A stretch of 64,000 bases of DNA from Simmondsia chinensis (GCA_018398585.1 JAGTTD010000011.1:31244164-31308163); one strand, 5' to 3'. Shown: positions 35,325-47,700, numbered from the stretch's first letter. Made by a program: numbers and translations. The notes: generated by a model not told the origin, from the letters alone.

Positions 35325-35600
35325 TAATATATAATGTACATGTCTATTCTGGAAGGTGAAAGTGAGGCGGTCATCAAGGAGCTTATTGGCACGTATTCTA
35401 CTCCGATTGACATCCTCGCAATTGTTGAAAACGGTTATCTTTTAAGTCGCTATTGTGATCTTGTCTATTTTAAGCACTGCTTCAAGGAGGCAAATGGACC
35501 GACGGATTGGATGGCTAATGCTAGTCGAGAGGACTCTTCTATTAAGCTGTGAGAATGCCTTCCTAATAGAATTCTCGTCCTTCTAATTCGTGCTGATAAC
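35325..35600 (+). pseudogene. Second RNase H-like LINE remnant
   Basis: An open frame reads MYMSILEGESEAVIKELIG, TPIDILAIVENGYLLSRYCD and FKEANGPTDWMANASRED. The ESE...VKxL...FxHxxxEAN...DWMA pattern is that of the RVT_3 RNase H-like domain of plant L1 LINEs. No reverse transcriptase lies upstream, so this is a fragment. Confidence 0.6.
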
Positions 35601-35694
35601 TAATAATATAAATAACTACAAAAATTATTATATTTTGTAAAAGAATTTATGCTAGTTGGAAATATTCAAATAGAAGTAGAGGAAGTTGATGGGG

Positions 35695-36075
35695 AAAATT
35701 ATTTACCCTTATCTTTTTAATTTTATTCAAATTAATTCATTATTTTTTTATTTAAATTAGTCTCTTATCCTTATAACTTTATTCGAATTGATCCATTATG
35801 GTTTTAAGTTTGTTCATATCAGTCCATGATCTTTTTTTTTATTCAAAATGATCTCTTATATTTTATTTTATGACAAATTTATCCCCCGATCTGATGACCA
35901 AAATTATGTAAAGATTAAAAAAATGAAAGACTAAATTTACTGTAAAATAAAACATAAAAGACCGATTTAAACAAAAGAAAAGAATAAAAGATCAATATAA
36001 ACAAAATTAAAAAATTAAAAATTAATTTAAATAAAATTAAAAATATAAATGACTGACAGTGTAAATTTCTATATA
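35695..36075. repeat. MITE family I copy
   Basis: CCATTATGGTTTTAAGTTTG and TTCAAAATGATCTCTTATAT in the left arm are mirrored by AAACATAAAAGACCGATTTA and ACTGACAGTGTAAATTTC on the right. It lies just after the second L1 remnant. Confidence 0.6.
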
Positions 36076-36353
36076 TTATAGAGAAGATCTCCATTCTTAA
36101 AACTCTTTCGAACTATAATTTTTAAAATTTCAAAGGGTGTCTTTAATCTTCTAAATCATAAATCTCCCATAAAAAAAAAAGAAGAGAAGATGACATAATT
36201 TAGAAATGTCATAATGAAACGACCTAGATAGGTCGAATTAGTTCAAACTGAGCCTAACGAGTCAAATGGGTCGAAACGGAACCTAAGTCAGAAGGAAAGT
36301 CAGTAGAGTTGGGTTCAAACGAAAATTTAACGATCCATAACCCAACTACTTTG

Positions 36354-36490
36354 GTACAACAACAACAACATGTCTAGTGCCTCAAGGGCTCCCGTATAAG
36401 CAGGGTCTGGAAGGAGTGGTTGTACGCAGCCTTACTCCTTCAGGGTGTGACCCTGGTAAGAGATTGTTTCCGATGATCCCTAGCCTAATA
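36354..36490 (-). mobile_element. Angio-tail SINE
   Basis: The minus strand reads TAGGGATCATCGGAAACAAT, AAGGCTGCGTACAACCACTC, ACGGGAGCCCTTGAGGCACT and ends in TTGTTGTTGTTG. No 5S head remains, and no clear target duplication was found. Confidence 0.82.
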
Positions 36491-37380
36491 GAGTTAGCAG
36501 CACGGTATATTCATTTAAAAATAAAATAATATATGAAATAAAGATAATTTGTGTATCGCACGAAAAAAATCTAGTAACTCTTGGACGGGGACGTTGTTTT
36601 GTAGCCGTAGTCGGGGGGCATGCGAACCAGCTAAAATTCATTAAATGAGCTGTCCTCTCTCCCACCCTTTCACGTGCTTTTCATTATTTTCGTGTTCTTC
36701 TTTTTTTTCTTTTTTAATTATTATTATTTGCTCTTCGGTCCCCCACACATTTTAAAATATTTTCCTAAGATTTTTATACATAGAGTATGATAATTTTAGA
36801 CAAATATAGTATCATTGGGTGGTGCCAAAAAAAAATAATCTTACGATTACTGATGGAATTCAAACATCAAAAATTTTCCAATTAATGGTAAATTATGATA
36901 TTTTTGAGTCTCGAATAAGCGTTTAAAATGAGATCATTTATATATAATAGTCTTTTTTTAATGGTGTAGATACTCCTAATAAATTAAAAAAATATTTTAA
37001 TCTCATAGAATGTATGGTAAATCACATATCATTAACTTGAAATTTGGTGTAATAATTTTTTAATTCAAGAACTTTATAAAAATAATTTATTAGTCTACAA
37101 ATTTTAGTGTAATTATTTTTTTGTATAATTTAAGACACATATGACATCAGTATTCCCACCAAAAGTTAACCCATCAAGTTAAAAAATTCAAGAAAAATAC
37201 TAAATTAAAAAAAAAAAAGACAGTGTTTTGAGTAAATGTATAAATGTGTTTTTGGCTTTCTATCACTTTATTGTATCTAAAATTGGACTAAAAATAATTA
37301 CACTAAAATCTATGGATTAATAAATTATTTCGCAAAGTTTTTGAACGAAAAAATTATTACACCAAATGTTAATATACTAA

Positions 37381-37962
37381 GGCTGCGTTTGGTTTAGCTT
37401 TTTAACAGCTTAAAGTTGTGATGTTTAGTTGGCAGAAAAGATCTTTTTATATCTTTTTCATAATTTAAATAGAAAGATGAAAAATTATTTTATAACTAAG
37501 CAGAAAAAGATATAAAATTGGATCTTTTTCACAACTTATTTAAGAGAAATGCTTTAAAAATATTGCAATAATATTAAATCTTCACCACCATGACCTACTT
37601 TTACTTGTTACGACTACTCCCACCAACCACCACACCTTTTATGGTCTTAAGTACCCTGGTGACCTCCTCGGAAGTCCTCACCCTCAGGTTGGGGGCACTA
37701 GGAAACAACCTCTTTTTAGGTTAATACCCTGAAGGGGGAAGACTGCGTACATCCGCCCCCCAGATCCTGCGTAGGCGGGAGCCCTTAAGGCACTGAATAT
37801 GTTCCTATAGTAGATAAGTTACTTTTTCAATTTGTATTGAAATGCATTATTTTGTAAAAAAGCTCTTTCTGCACTGCATAACCAAACACTTGACTGTAAA
37901 AGGATACAGATTTTAAATAAACAGATCTTATTAAAAAAAGATAAGCTGAACCAAACACACCC
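37381..37962. mobile_element. Tourist/PIF-like MITE, second copy, split by a SINE
   Basis: The termini GGCTGCGTTTGGTTTAGCTT and, reverse-complemented, GGGTGTGTTTGGTTCAGCTT are flanked by TAA on both sides (37378-37380, 37963-37965). Interior sequence follows the copy at 11236-13668 closely. About 130 bp of that copy (from after TTTTATGGTC to before TATAGTAGG) is missing here and a SINE stands in its place. Confidence 0.85.
37650..37808 (+). mobile_element. 5S-headed SINE, truncated within the head
   Basis: It begins inside the 5S part at GTACCCTGGTGACCTCCTCG, continues AAGTCCTCACCCTCAGGTTG (subfamily A junction) and ends GGCACTGAATATGTTCCTA. No direct repeats flank it, unlike most other 5S-headed copies. 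It lies in the Tourist-like MITE. Confidence 0.85.
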
Positions 37963-38389
37963 TAATATATAATTTACCCTATAATGTGTCATATGTATTA
38001 ACTCTTAATGCTTTAAATAACACTATAAAAATAAAATTTTTAAAGTTACATATAATCATCTTTAAAAATCCCCGTGATCTGGGAGTTTCAAGCGATTGCG
38101 ATTGCAGTTGCTTAGACCACACTCGAGATAATATTCCGCCGTATATAATCTTTTTAATAAATATTTTGTAAGAAAGCATATTTCATATCAAACACTCAAA
38201 AGGTTTAAAAAAAAAAAAAAAAAAAAAAAAAGAAAAAAGAAAAATTGAGAAATTGTTAATAAAATGGGCACCGACAAGACAAATGAGAAAACAAGAGAAT
38301 GAGCCAGAAAAAGGTGGGGTAGAAACACCCGCCTCGGAAAACGCGTACAGATATATTATAAAAAAAAAATTCTGGGCACATTTTGAATA

Positions 38390-39115
38390 GAGGTATTCAG
38401 AAAAATCTGTAACCGAAATATCGAACTAAAATTTTGAAATATAGACCTGAAAATGCAGTTAATTATACCGAATTTTCGATTAGGTTAACCGAATTGAAAA
38501 AATTTTAGGTATTTCGGGACGGTAACGGTTAGTGATTTTGTCCATTTTGGTTAACCGATTTACCAAAATAATATACATCATGTATATATTTTCACATATT
38601 CATAATATTATATTATTTACTAAGTATATTTTTCTATCATATAAATGACTCTTCTATAATACATGATTAATTTATCTTTTTTTTAGTTTATCTCCTATCA
38701 TGGAGTATTTGTGCCACATTATTATATCCCAAATACTAATTAAGCACTAAATTGCTACAATTTAATGCTACTCGCTTACTCATATATTGGTTAAAATGAG
38801 ATATTATACGTTTAATTTTTTACAATTGTATTATAAGCTCATAATTTGTTGAATATTCTCACGATTAATGTATTTTTTGAACATTTACAAACCATTAAGG
38901 AGATAGATCGTATAATATAAAAGAGGCATTGTATTACTTTTCGGTTACCGGTTAACCGGGATACCGGTTAACCGATATAACCGAACCGTATTACCGAAAG
39001 TCGGTTAACCGGTCTTTTCTACTATGGTAACGGTTAGAGATATTTAAGTATTTCGATTACGGCTAACCGAACGAAAATACTTTCTGGTACGGTTAACCGA
39101 ACCATGAACACCCTT
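38390..39115. repeat. hAT-type MITE rich in GGTTAACCG
   Basis: The left end AGAGGTATTCAGAAAAATCT and the right end (reverse complement AGGGTGTTCATGGTTCGGTT) are weak inverted repeats. Both flanks are packed with CGGTTAACCGAAC palindromes, as in many plant non-autonomous hAT elements. No coding capacity. Confidence 0.6.
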
Positions 39116-39565
39116 AGTAATGAGGGACTGAGTTATCTTAATCAATATAAAAATGTGTGCAAGAAAAATATCTCACATTCCTTACATTAACTAATATAAT
39201 AAATGAAAAATTATTTAAAATAAAAAATATAATATAATTAATATATCATTATAAAAAATGGCAAGTGGCGTTGTACATTGGAAATAGAAGAATGAGATGC
39301 GAGAAAAAAAAAAAAAAAAAAAAAAAAAGGAGCTGGTAAATAGCTGTTTTGGAGGCTTGCCCTTACTCAATTATGCTGCCCTTTCATTGGATCTAGAATT
39401 TTGGTTTTAGTCAATCATATACTACTATCATAAAAGTTTAATATATTAATATTTTAGTTTATAAATTTTACGAAGTAATTTTTAGTCTAAAAAGTTATAA
39501 ATATTTAATAAAATAATTTAAATAACAATTTTTAAGGTATAAAACAACTATGTTTTCATTCACTC
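39116..39565. other. AT-rich spacer
   Basis: Nothing coding is recognised. An A-run of about 24 lies at 39304-39327. Confidence 0.4.
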
Positions 39566-39579
39566 AAATCGTTGTTTGG

Positions 39580-39699
39580 CCAAAGCCCTCCTGGCCCAAA
39601 TTGTTGGGTAGGCGTTTGCCACCCACGGGATCCAGTGTTCGAGTCCCGGCATCCCCCCTTCCCCTGCCTTTAAAGAGTTTGTACTGTTAAAAAAAAATA
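39580..39699 (+). mobile_element. tRNA-derived SINE with 14-bp target duplication
   Basis: The head has TGGCCCAAATTGTTGGGTAG (box-A-like) and AGTGTTCGAGTCCCGGCATC (box-B). It ends in TACTGTTAAAAAAAAATAA. The direct repeat AAATCGTTGTTTGG (39566-39579 and 39700-39713) is perfect. It is unrelated to the 5S family. Confidence 0.88.
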
Positions 39700-39713
39700 A
39701 AATCGTTGTTTGG

Positions 39714-41144
39714 ATGTTTGGATTATCTTATTAAATACACGTCACCTTTTACACTAAAAAAATATTTAATAAAATTTACGAATTAAAAAATTAGTACACT
39801 AAATCTTAAGGTACTAAAATGTAATTTATCCTTTTGCTTTTGTTGGGTTTTCTTTGAAAATATACTTTCTTTGTTTATTGTTGGTTTGTTTATATTTTAG
39901 TACGTTGATGTTTGTGAAAACTATAAAAAGTTTCTTGACTTTTTTTATATTTTTAGTACTTTAAATTTTCTTTGTATTAATAAATAGAGCTCTCTCCGGC
40001 ATAATGAAATCATATTCCGAGGAGAACCTTGACATAGCAAGTGACTTTAAATATTCACTACTATATATTAACAAAAATACCTTCTTGACCCTTGAGACAA
40101 AAAAAAAAAAAAAAGAGGAAAAACCCCTATTTCTAGCTGTTAATGTCTTGTTACTTTAGTAGGTATTTAAAGTAACCTAACACGTTAAGAGGAATACTTT
40201 CATCAATATACTATAGTGAGCATTTAAAGTGTTATACCATATCAGCTTTCTCCCTAGAATAAACTATCATCATCCCAAAGAGGGTCTTATTTATTAATAT
40301 ACAAAAATCCGAGTAACCTAGAAAGTAAATCAAAAAGTCAAAAGCCTTTTTATTATTTTTATAAATGTTTGAATACTAAAATATAAATAACCATTTATTA
40401 GTTATTGCTAAAATATTAATAACTTATAAAGTTGATCGGGTTTTACAAAGGTGACACGATAAGATAAAATTCTCATGTCAGGTAATTAGTTCAAATTGTT
40501 TCTTAATTTTTATATATTGGTGTCAAATTGGAATTTTAGTACGATTAATCGAACTATTTAGGCAATCGAATTTGTTGGAAAATTTTCAAACAAAAAAGAT
40601 ACTCTAAAATTTTATTAACTATATTTTTAAAATAAGAAAAAAATTAAGCCAGCCATCTAGTTAATGATATCTATATTTTACAAATTGTGTTGATTTAATC
40701 TTTTTAATTTTAATTGCATCATTTCATTCCGCATACAACTTATATTATGTCAATTTAATCCTACAGTAAAATAAAACTTATTTTAATATAGTCAATTTAA
40801 ACGGTCTGATCATGTTAGATGTAATCGACTTAATACTAACCACCTTATTTACCTAATTTAAAGCCACTTTTGACTGAATCCCTAAAGTTGCTTTGCCGAG
40901 TTAATGTCAATTTCACCCCATGAATAAATTGATATAATATAAATTATACAATGATTAAATTAAGATAATAGATAAATTATAGACATATGAAATTAATAAC
41001 CCAAGTATGCATATAAATTTAGTGGGCCTAAATTAAATAGCCCAATAGTTTATAGTTTAGTAGGGCCTAAAATGCAGGCCCAGCTTATAAAATTTTTGTT
41101 TATATGGGCATTGGGTTGAGGTTTTAAGAGCTACGCCAAGCCGT

Positions 41145-41175
<31 letters not shown>

Positions 41176-41500
41176 CACATTTTTGTATCAAAAGTGCAAT
41201 CAATAAAGGTATTTGTGGGGTAAAAAAACGAAAGTTACCTGACAAACCGTGAATCCTAAACGTGGTAATCGTTAGGTATCAATTCAAGTCGCAAGATATT
41301 GGCACTAAAAGACTAAGCTCTCTTTGCCCAAACTATTATACTTCTTCTTCTAGCTTCGTTCATTTGTGGCGAGCTTTTAGAAATGGTACGAAGCATCCTA
41401 ATCTCACGCTAAAAATTTTAGCTTTATATTTCACGCAACCCATCCCACGTTGGAAGTTTTCCTTAGGGAACTTAAAATTATAAATGTTTATGAGAAATAA
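39714..41500. other. Spacer with MITE family II copy at 40660-41010
   Basis: The stretch is AT-rich and without recognisable genes. Positions 40660-41010 carry the family II arms (TTAATTGCATCATTTCATTC on the left, TGATATAATATAAATTATAC on the right). An A-run of about 25 is at 41145-41169. The short open frames at 41262-41780 have no recognisable features. Confidence 0.45.
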
Positions 41501-42006
41501 AGCCTTGAATTAAGTGGCATGTGAGAGGCACCTAGGAACAAGGCGCACATGTACCGCCCGACTGCGGTCCGGCTCGGGCTCAAGTGTGTACCTTTTACGG
41601 TGGTGGTTTTTTTATCCTCGAAAATGGATGCGACAAAGAATTAAGAGTATCTTGCTTCCCATAAGGCTCTATTTTACTCACACCTCCTCCCAAGTGACGT
41701 TTACGCGCACCCCTTTCCAACAGTTGCATTTCCCTCCATATAAAGATTCAGACCGCTTTAATTTTGTAGGACGGCCATAGTCATTTCTGTGTGAACTTGT
41801 TGATGGTGGTGTCATCCATGGTCCGGTGTTCATCTTCAAAATAAAATCTTTCACGTTTCCCTTATTTGCTGCCATTGATTTTTATGCTACATTCGTTTAT
41901 ATTTCTAAAACAAGCTTCAATACCACGTCAATGAACCAACTATCTCAAAAATTTAAACTAATGGATAAAAGTTCAGAAATGTTTTGTAATCTTGACACCA
42001 ATGATA

Positions 42007-42230
42007 GCAACATTCTCAGTGCCCCAACGGCTCCTGCCTAAGCATGGTCCAGGGGGTAGATGTACGCAGCCTCCCCCTTCAAGGTGGTTGTTTTCGATAA
42101 TCCCCAACATGAGAGGTGCAATACGAGGACTTCCCAGGAGGTCACCCATCTTGGTACTACTCTCGCCAATGCACGCTTAACTTCGGAGTTCTAATGAGAT
42201 CTGGTACTTGCGTGTTGGTATCCTCTTAGG
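42007..42230 (-). mobile_element. Full 5S-headed SINE, subfamily B
   Basis: On the minus strand it starts near GGATACCAACACGCAAGTAC, continues CAGATCTCATTAGAACTCCG, GGGTGACCTCCTGGGAAGTC and CTCGTATTGCACCTCTCATG, then TTGGGGATTATCGAAAACAA and GAGGCTGCGTACATCTACCC, ending GGCACTGAGAATGTTG. Flanking 17-bp duplications TCTTGACACCAATGATA (41990-42006) and TCTTAACACCAATGATA (42231-42247) differ at one base. Confidence 0.94.
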
Positions 42231-42777
42231 TCTTAACACCAATGATAAGAATAGACAATGAAAAACGCAGATTAAAAGTGGAGGGTGTGCCTAATTTTCT
42301 AAAGAAATGCTCATTCCATACCTTTCGTTGTGTACAAGTCATTGGGTTAAGTCCTGCTTCTGCTGCAATTATCTAAGCTATTTCTTGCTCTGTTGTTACA
42401 AAATAAATTTCAGAAAAAGGCGTATTAGAGAAGCAAAACAACAGCACACTTACATAAATGTGTAAGATAACACCAATTGAGATTAGTTGGAACTACCTCT
42501 TATACTCTTGACTCTTTAACTATTAAGTTCCCCTTAGTTTTTGAATTTATTAAAAACTAAAATCAGCTTCTAAAAGAATTTTTAGCTATGAATAAGCTAA
42601 AAAAAAAAAAAATTTATAATATGGTTCTTCATTTTTGAAAAACAAAAAACTACAAATAAAAAACGTTACCGGACAAATCCTTACTTTTTGTTTGTTGTGT
42701 TTCTCTTTTTTTGGATAATCAGGATACAAGTTCCGAAATCACAAAAGTGCAAGGTAGAGCCCAAAAGCCTAGCAACA

Positions 42778-42957
42778 AAAGCAACATTTCCTGTGTCCCA
42801 AGGGCTCCCACCTAAGCAGAGTCTTTTAGGGATGGGTGGATGTACGCAGCCTTCCCCCTTCAAGGTGCTACCTTGAAGAGAGGCTGCTTCTGAGAACCCC
42901 CAATCTAGGGGGTGCAACACGAGGACTTCTCAGAAGGTCATCCATCTTGGTACTACT
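42778..42957 (-). mobile_element. 5S-headed SINE, 5'-truncated inside the 5S part
   Basis: The minus strand begins AGTACCAAGATGGATGACCT, keeps GAAGTCCTCGTGTTGCACCC (subfamily B junction) and ends GGGACACAGGAAATGTTGC. Duplications CCCAAAAGCCTAGCAACA (42760-42777) and CCCAAAAGCTAGCAACA (42958-42974) flank it. Truncation with a duplication is the signature of target-primed reverse transcription. Confidence 0.92.
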
Positions 42958-43280
42958 CCCAAAAGCTAGCAACAAATCGAAACAAAAAAAAACCATCACC
43001 TACTCGACAGAATACCACCTCAAACTGAAAAGGGCCAAAAACAAAAAAACAATAAAAAAAAAAAACCCACAATTTCTTACTTTCCACATTTGGAAGAAAT
43101 CAATTATTAATAAAAAACAAATGGGTATAAGTATGGCAATTGCTTTCTATTATAGCTGTCCCCAAAAGCTTGCAGTTTGTAATGATGTAGTGTCACCATT
43201 TCACATTTGACTTTCACTCATTTATCATGATATACTGAAATGGCAAATAGAATTGTCACTTATGCTTCTCCATTACACCA

Positions 43281-43359
43281 CCACCATCGACCACAACCAG
43301 TGCCTCAAGGTGGTTCTCGCTTTTGCTAAATATTACCCTGTAAAGAGACTAATTCCGAA
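43281..43359 (-). mobile_element. Short 79-bp Angio-tail SINE
   Basis: The minus strand ends with an eroded CCACCTTGAGGCACTGGTTG block. A perfect 19-bp repeat ATGCTTCTCCATTACACCA (43262-43280, 43360-43378) flanks it, showing a discrete truncated insertion. Confidence 0.82.
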
Positions 43360-43629
43360 ATGCTTCTCCATTACACCACTCTAAACAAGTCATAAACCAT
43401 ACTTCTAAAGATAAATTAATAGCTGGGTGGATCTGACTACAGGAAATTGAAAAGGTTGCTAGTGTATTACTTAGGCTTTGTTTGATTCAAGGGAAGATCT
43501 TTCCGTCAAAACAACATTGCTACTCATTATAGAACAAAACTATAAAAATGTGATTGAAAAACTTTTGTATCAAAATAAATTGAACCTTAAAATTTACCAG
43601 TACATGTCTCAAAAACAACTTTACAAACA

Positions 43630-44010
43630 AGATCTATCCCAAGATTTTTAGGGCCTAAAGTAAGTCCTAATCGATGACTCCCTTTTTGGTAAAAAAGTAT
43701 CCATTTCAGCTTAAAAACATCATGGATAATTCACTTTATATTATAATAGCAGTTAATATATTGGTACGCCTTCATATTACATATATATATTACATAAAAA
43801 GGTTTAAGTACATTAAATATAGTTCGTTATTCCTCCAACTATTAATGGTAATAAAGAACATAAGAAAACTCACAAAATAGTCATTTTCAAAAGGGGCCTT
43901 AAGAAATTGAAGACCTTAAACAGCTATTTGAATTGCTTGAGGTCTGAACCAGTCCTTTTTACGGACCTTAAACAACTATTTGAATTGCTTGAGGTCTGAA
44001 CCAGTCCTTT
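43630..44010. repeat. MITE-like block with a 55-bp tandem duplication
   Basis: The block from AGATTTTTAGGGCCTAAAGT to TTGAGGTCTGAACCAGTCC resembles the MITE at 58980-59311. Its right end is duplicated in tandem: ACCTTAAACAGCTATTTGAA...CAGTCCTTTTTACGG occurs twice, about 55 bp apart, at roughly 43913-44018, with one difference. Confidence 0.6.
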
Positions 44011-44227
44011 TTACGGAAATGGGATAAGGTTAGCCGCTTGGACTCTATTTGGATAGAACACTTACACTAGCGTGCCTTTCGAAAAATTGGCTTTACCCAA
44101 ATAATTCTAATATTTTAAATCTATCCGTAAAATATGACCACTACTTGTTTTTTTCTGCTTAACAATCAAGACCCGCATCAAATTATACAGTGTATACACA
44201 CTATCGGTACTCATAGCTCATTTATGC

Positions 44228-44517
44228 TCCGTTTGGTTCAATTTTTCGTGAAAATATTTGTCTTTCTAGCTAAAAAAAATGTAGAATTTGTATGAGGTTT
44301 ACGCCAATTGAAGTAAAGCATGCGACATTAGACTAAAACAAAAACATTTTCACCTCCACAAAGAAAAATGCTTTCCCCTTTCATGAAGAGGAAGTCGATT
44401 TTCCTTTAATACAAAAAACATTTTCTACATTTATAGTTATCATTATAAAACTCTCTGAAAAAAAAAAAAAGAATTAAAATAGAAAATATTTTCTATAAAG
44501 ACAAACAAAACCCCCTT
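44228..44517. repeat. MITE family III copy
   Basis: It starts CCGTTTGGTTCAATTTTTCG and ends ACAAACAAAACCCCC, with the shared interior GTCTTTCTAGCTAAAAAA and GAAAATATTTTCTATAAAGA. Related copies lie at 45010-45370 and 60415-60760. Confidence 0.55.
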
Positions 44518-44647
44518 TCTTATTTTATGCTCATTGAAGTTTAAACTCACCCATTAAGTCCAGCTCCAAGTTGATGTTGACATTACACAATCATATTAAA
44601 TCACCTTTAGTTAGCAAATCTAGTCCCACCCCGCATATAACACAAAT

Positions 44648-44659
44648 ATATATATATAA
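44648..44659 (+). promoter_or_regulatory. Putative TATA box of the GDSL gene
   Basis: TATATATATAAC lies about 100 bp upstream of the start codon at 44755. The position fits a plant core promoter; it is otherwise unproven. Confidence 0.45.
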
Positions 44660-44754
44660 CATCCACAAAAAGCTAGTAATCAACAAAGGAAGAACAAAGT
44701 CTGCTTAAAAAAACTAGGTATAAAGTTACCTTTTGAAGAACAAAAGCTGAAGAG

Positions 44755-47700
44755 ATGAGGTCTTCAATTACACTGCTTATGCTGGTAGGAGTTTTCATCA
44801 GTGCAGTAGTAGTAGAAGTTCATGGCCAACCGCTAGTACCTGCAATGTTCATATTTGGAGACTCGGTTGTCGATGTAGGAAACAATAACCACCTGTTTAC
44901 CATCGTAAAGTCGAATTTTGCACCTTATGGAAGAGATTTCAATGGCAGCCACGGTGAGCCTACTGGTAGATTCTGCAATGGCAAGCTTGCTACTGACTTT
45001 ACTGGTACTTTGCCTTTGTCCCTGTGCTTTTACATCAGTTGTTTTTATAACAAGGGTCAGAGATTTGTATTTTGGCTCTGGATTTTCAAAGGAAAGTTTG
45101 TCTTTCTAGCTAATAAAATGGTTTTACTCTATAAAATTTTGTTTGGTTCATGTTTGGCCAAGTTGAAGTTGAAATGACACATATGAAACGAGATCACTGT
45201 GAAAAATGATTTTCGTTCTATGAAAGAAAATATTTTCCCCGTTTGTTAAGAGGAGGTCAATTTCCTTCAATGGAAGACTTATAGTTGTGATATGAAGTTA
45301 TACAAAGAAGGGAAAAAAATTATGGAGGGGAAGATTTTCTGTCAAAATAAACCGAGCCAAACCAAGATCACGTGCCATGATAACATGGTCGTTGTGTTAG
45401 AGTCATTACCAATAGTTGCTTCATTGATATAGTATCATTAGTCTTTTTGACTAAGAGATCTTAAGTTTGAATCCCAATAGCCTCAACTTTTAATATTTGA
45501 TAATTCAAGTATAAGAAATGAGGTGAGCCTAAGTGTCAAATCATTTCTAGACCATCAACTCATAACTTAAGACCCTGTTTGGTATCGTTTTTTTGTGTAT
45601 AGTTGTTGATATTTAAAAAACTAAAAATCATGTTTTGGAAATTGTTGCTTTTAGTTTTGGTCTCCAATTCTCATTTTTAACTCAAACTAAGAAAAAAAAT
45701 TGAAAACAAGAACAGAAAATCAAAAAATCATTTCAAAACATGGTTCTTAGTTTCTAAAAGAACAGAAAAGAACAGCAAATAGAAAACGATACAAAACATG
45801 CTATAAGTTGTTAGGATAGTTGGTTCCTTAACACTTTAGCATATGTCTTCTCCCACTCATTGTCTCTCTCGCTAGTCCCTACCATATTCCCACGTTGTTA
45901 CCGCATGGGAGCTTCACCCTAATTATTAGTAAAACGAACATGTATCTCCCGATTCACATAGGAGAGAGAGTGTTAGTTCTAATACATACAAATCAAGTTC
46001 AAAATGACATTTTTTTTCCTCGTGTTTGAAAATGCAGCGGAGAACATAGGGTTTACTACCTACCAACCAGCATATCTAAGCAAAGAGGCAACTGGTAGTA
46101 ACCTCTTAACTGGGGCCAATTTTGCCTCTGCTTCCTCTGGCTACTATGAGGGAACTGCCAAGCTCTATGTAAGTTCACACTTCCTCAATTTTACACTAGA
46201 GTACTGTTATTGTCAGGGCACAACAACAACAATAACAAATCCAATGCCTCAAGGGCTCCCGCATAAGCAGGATCTAGGGGTGGATGTACGCAGCCTTACC
46301 CCTTCAGGGTGTAACCATGCCGAGAGGCTGTTTCCGATGACCCCCAACCTTATGGGGTTGGCAACACGAGGACTTCTCGGGAGGTCACCCATCCTAGTAC
46401 TATTCTCGCCCAAACACGCTTAACTTTGGAGTTCTGATGGGATCCGGCGCCTTAGTGCCCCTTATTGTCAATAAGTGTTACTACTAGGATAAATCATAAT
46501 CATAACATTCCACTAAATTGCTGCAATAATGCTTTTGTCTTCATTACCCTACACTAACTCTACCTCAATCTTTGATCTTTTGCCATGTGTATTCATCTAG
46601 CATTTTGGTTGGATCAATTTCGATTTGGTCCAGTCATGAGCGAAAATATATTTTAACTTTCTTTTTCATTCTGTTTCTTATGGTGTTACATATAATTTTA
46701 GATAAGTGTACAATAAACTAAATATATCCATTAATCTGATATAAAGACGCATCATATATACACACACATACATACATATAATTTCAAAGAAAAAAATCAA
46801 ATATGAAGGGGATGCGAACCGTTAATCGCCAATTTGCTAATCTTTCTTCTAGCTTCAGGTTTATAATCCATATCACAAAGTAAAAGCTAATAACTAACAT
46901 ATTATGCACTAGAAAAGAAGACCACAAGTAGCAAGTATATCAAACATTACATCATCAATATTCTAGTATCTGGAAGCAACTAGACATAAAAATCAAGTTG
47001 GGGTGGGTCTGATCACTCTAAGTCTCTTAGGTTCGGATCTTATGCCATTGACGGATCATATTGGGTTTGGGTCACCAAAGCTAACCCTAGTTTCGGTTCG
47101 GTCAACCCATTAGGTCTGGACAAAATTTTCCAGTTTTAATATAATCTACACTCAATTAAGCACATTGGTGTTTATAGCTGTTAGAGTACATAACCATTCA
47201 TGGGCTTTCACTCATCAGCTTAAGCTGGACAACTATTTTCTCGATGTGGTAAAAAAGTCTTGTTGATCAACATTCATATAAACATTAATATAATTTCAGC
47301 ACAAAGCATGAGATGGACCTGTGCAATATTCACGTTTCAAACCTAATAGGCATTCTAGTGAAGGAACACGTTTAAGAGTCCAAACCCATTTCTAGGCCTT
47401 CACCTATCAACTTAAAACTTTTGGAACAGTCAGTTCATGACAATAGCATTACTCCTAACACGCTAAATGTGATTCTTTTGGGGGGCTTCATGAAGCACAC
47501 AATCCCACTGAGCAAACAGCTACAGAACTACATGGAGTACCAGATGAAACTGGCGCAAATAGCTGGCCAATCGAATGCTTCATCAATCATATCTGGAGGA
47601 ATTTATATGATCAGTGCAGGGAGCAGTGACTTCGTTCAGAACTATTACATCAACCCTCTTTTATACAAGTTCTACTCTTCTGAGCAGTTTGCAGATCTTC

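Noticed and set aside
39590..39650. A functional tRNA gene suggested by the GTGTTCGAGTCCCGGC box
   Set aside because: The acceptor and anticodon arms do not pair, and the segment lies in a poly(A)-ended, duplication-flanked unit, so it is a SINE head.
6498..46461. Cassandra-type TRIM elements, which carry 5S sequence in their LTRs
   Set aside because: No terminal direct repeats, primer binding site or TG..CA ends accompany these 5S segments. Each is single and followed by the Angio-domain tail. The only TRIM seen (3799-4379) has no 5S sequence.
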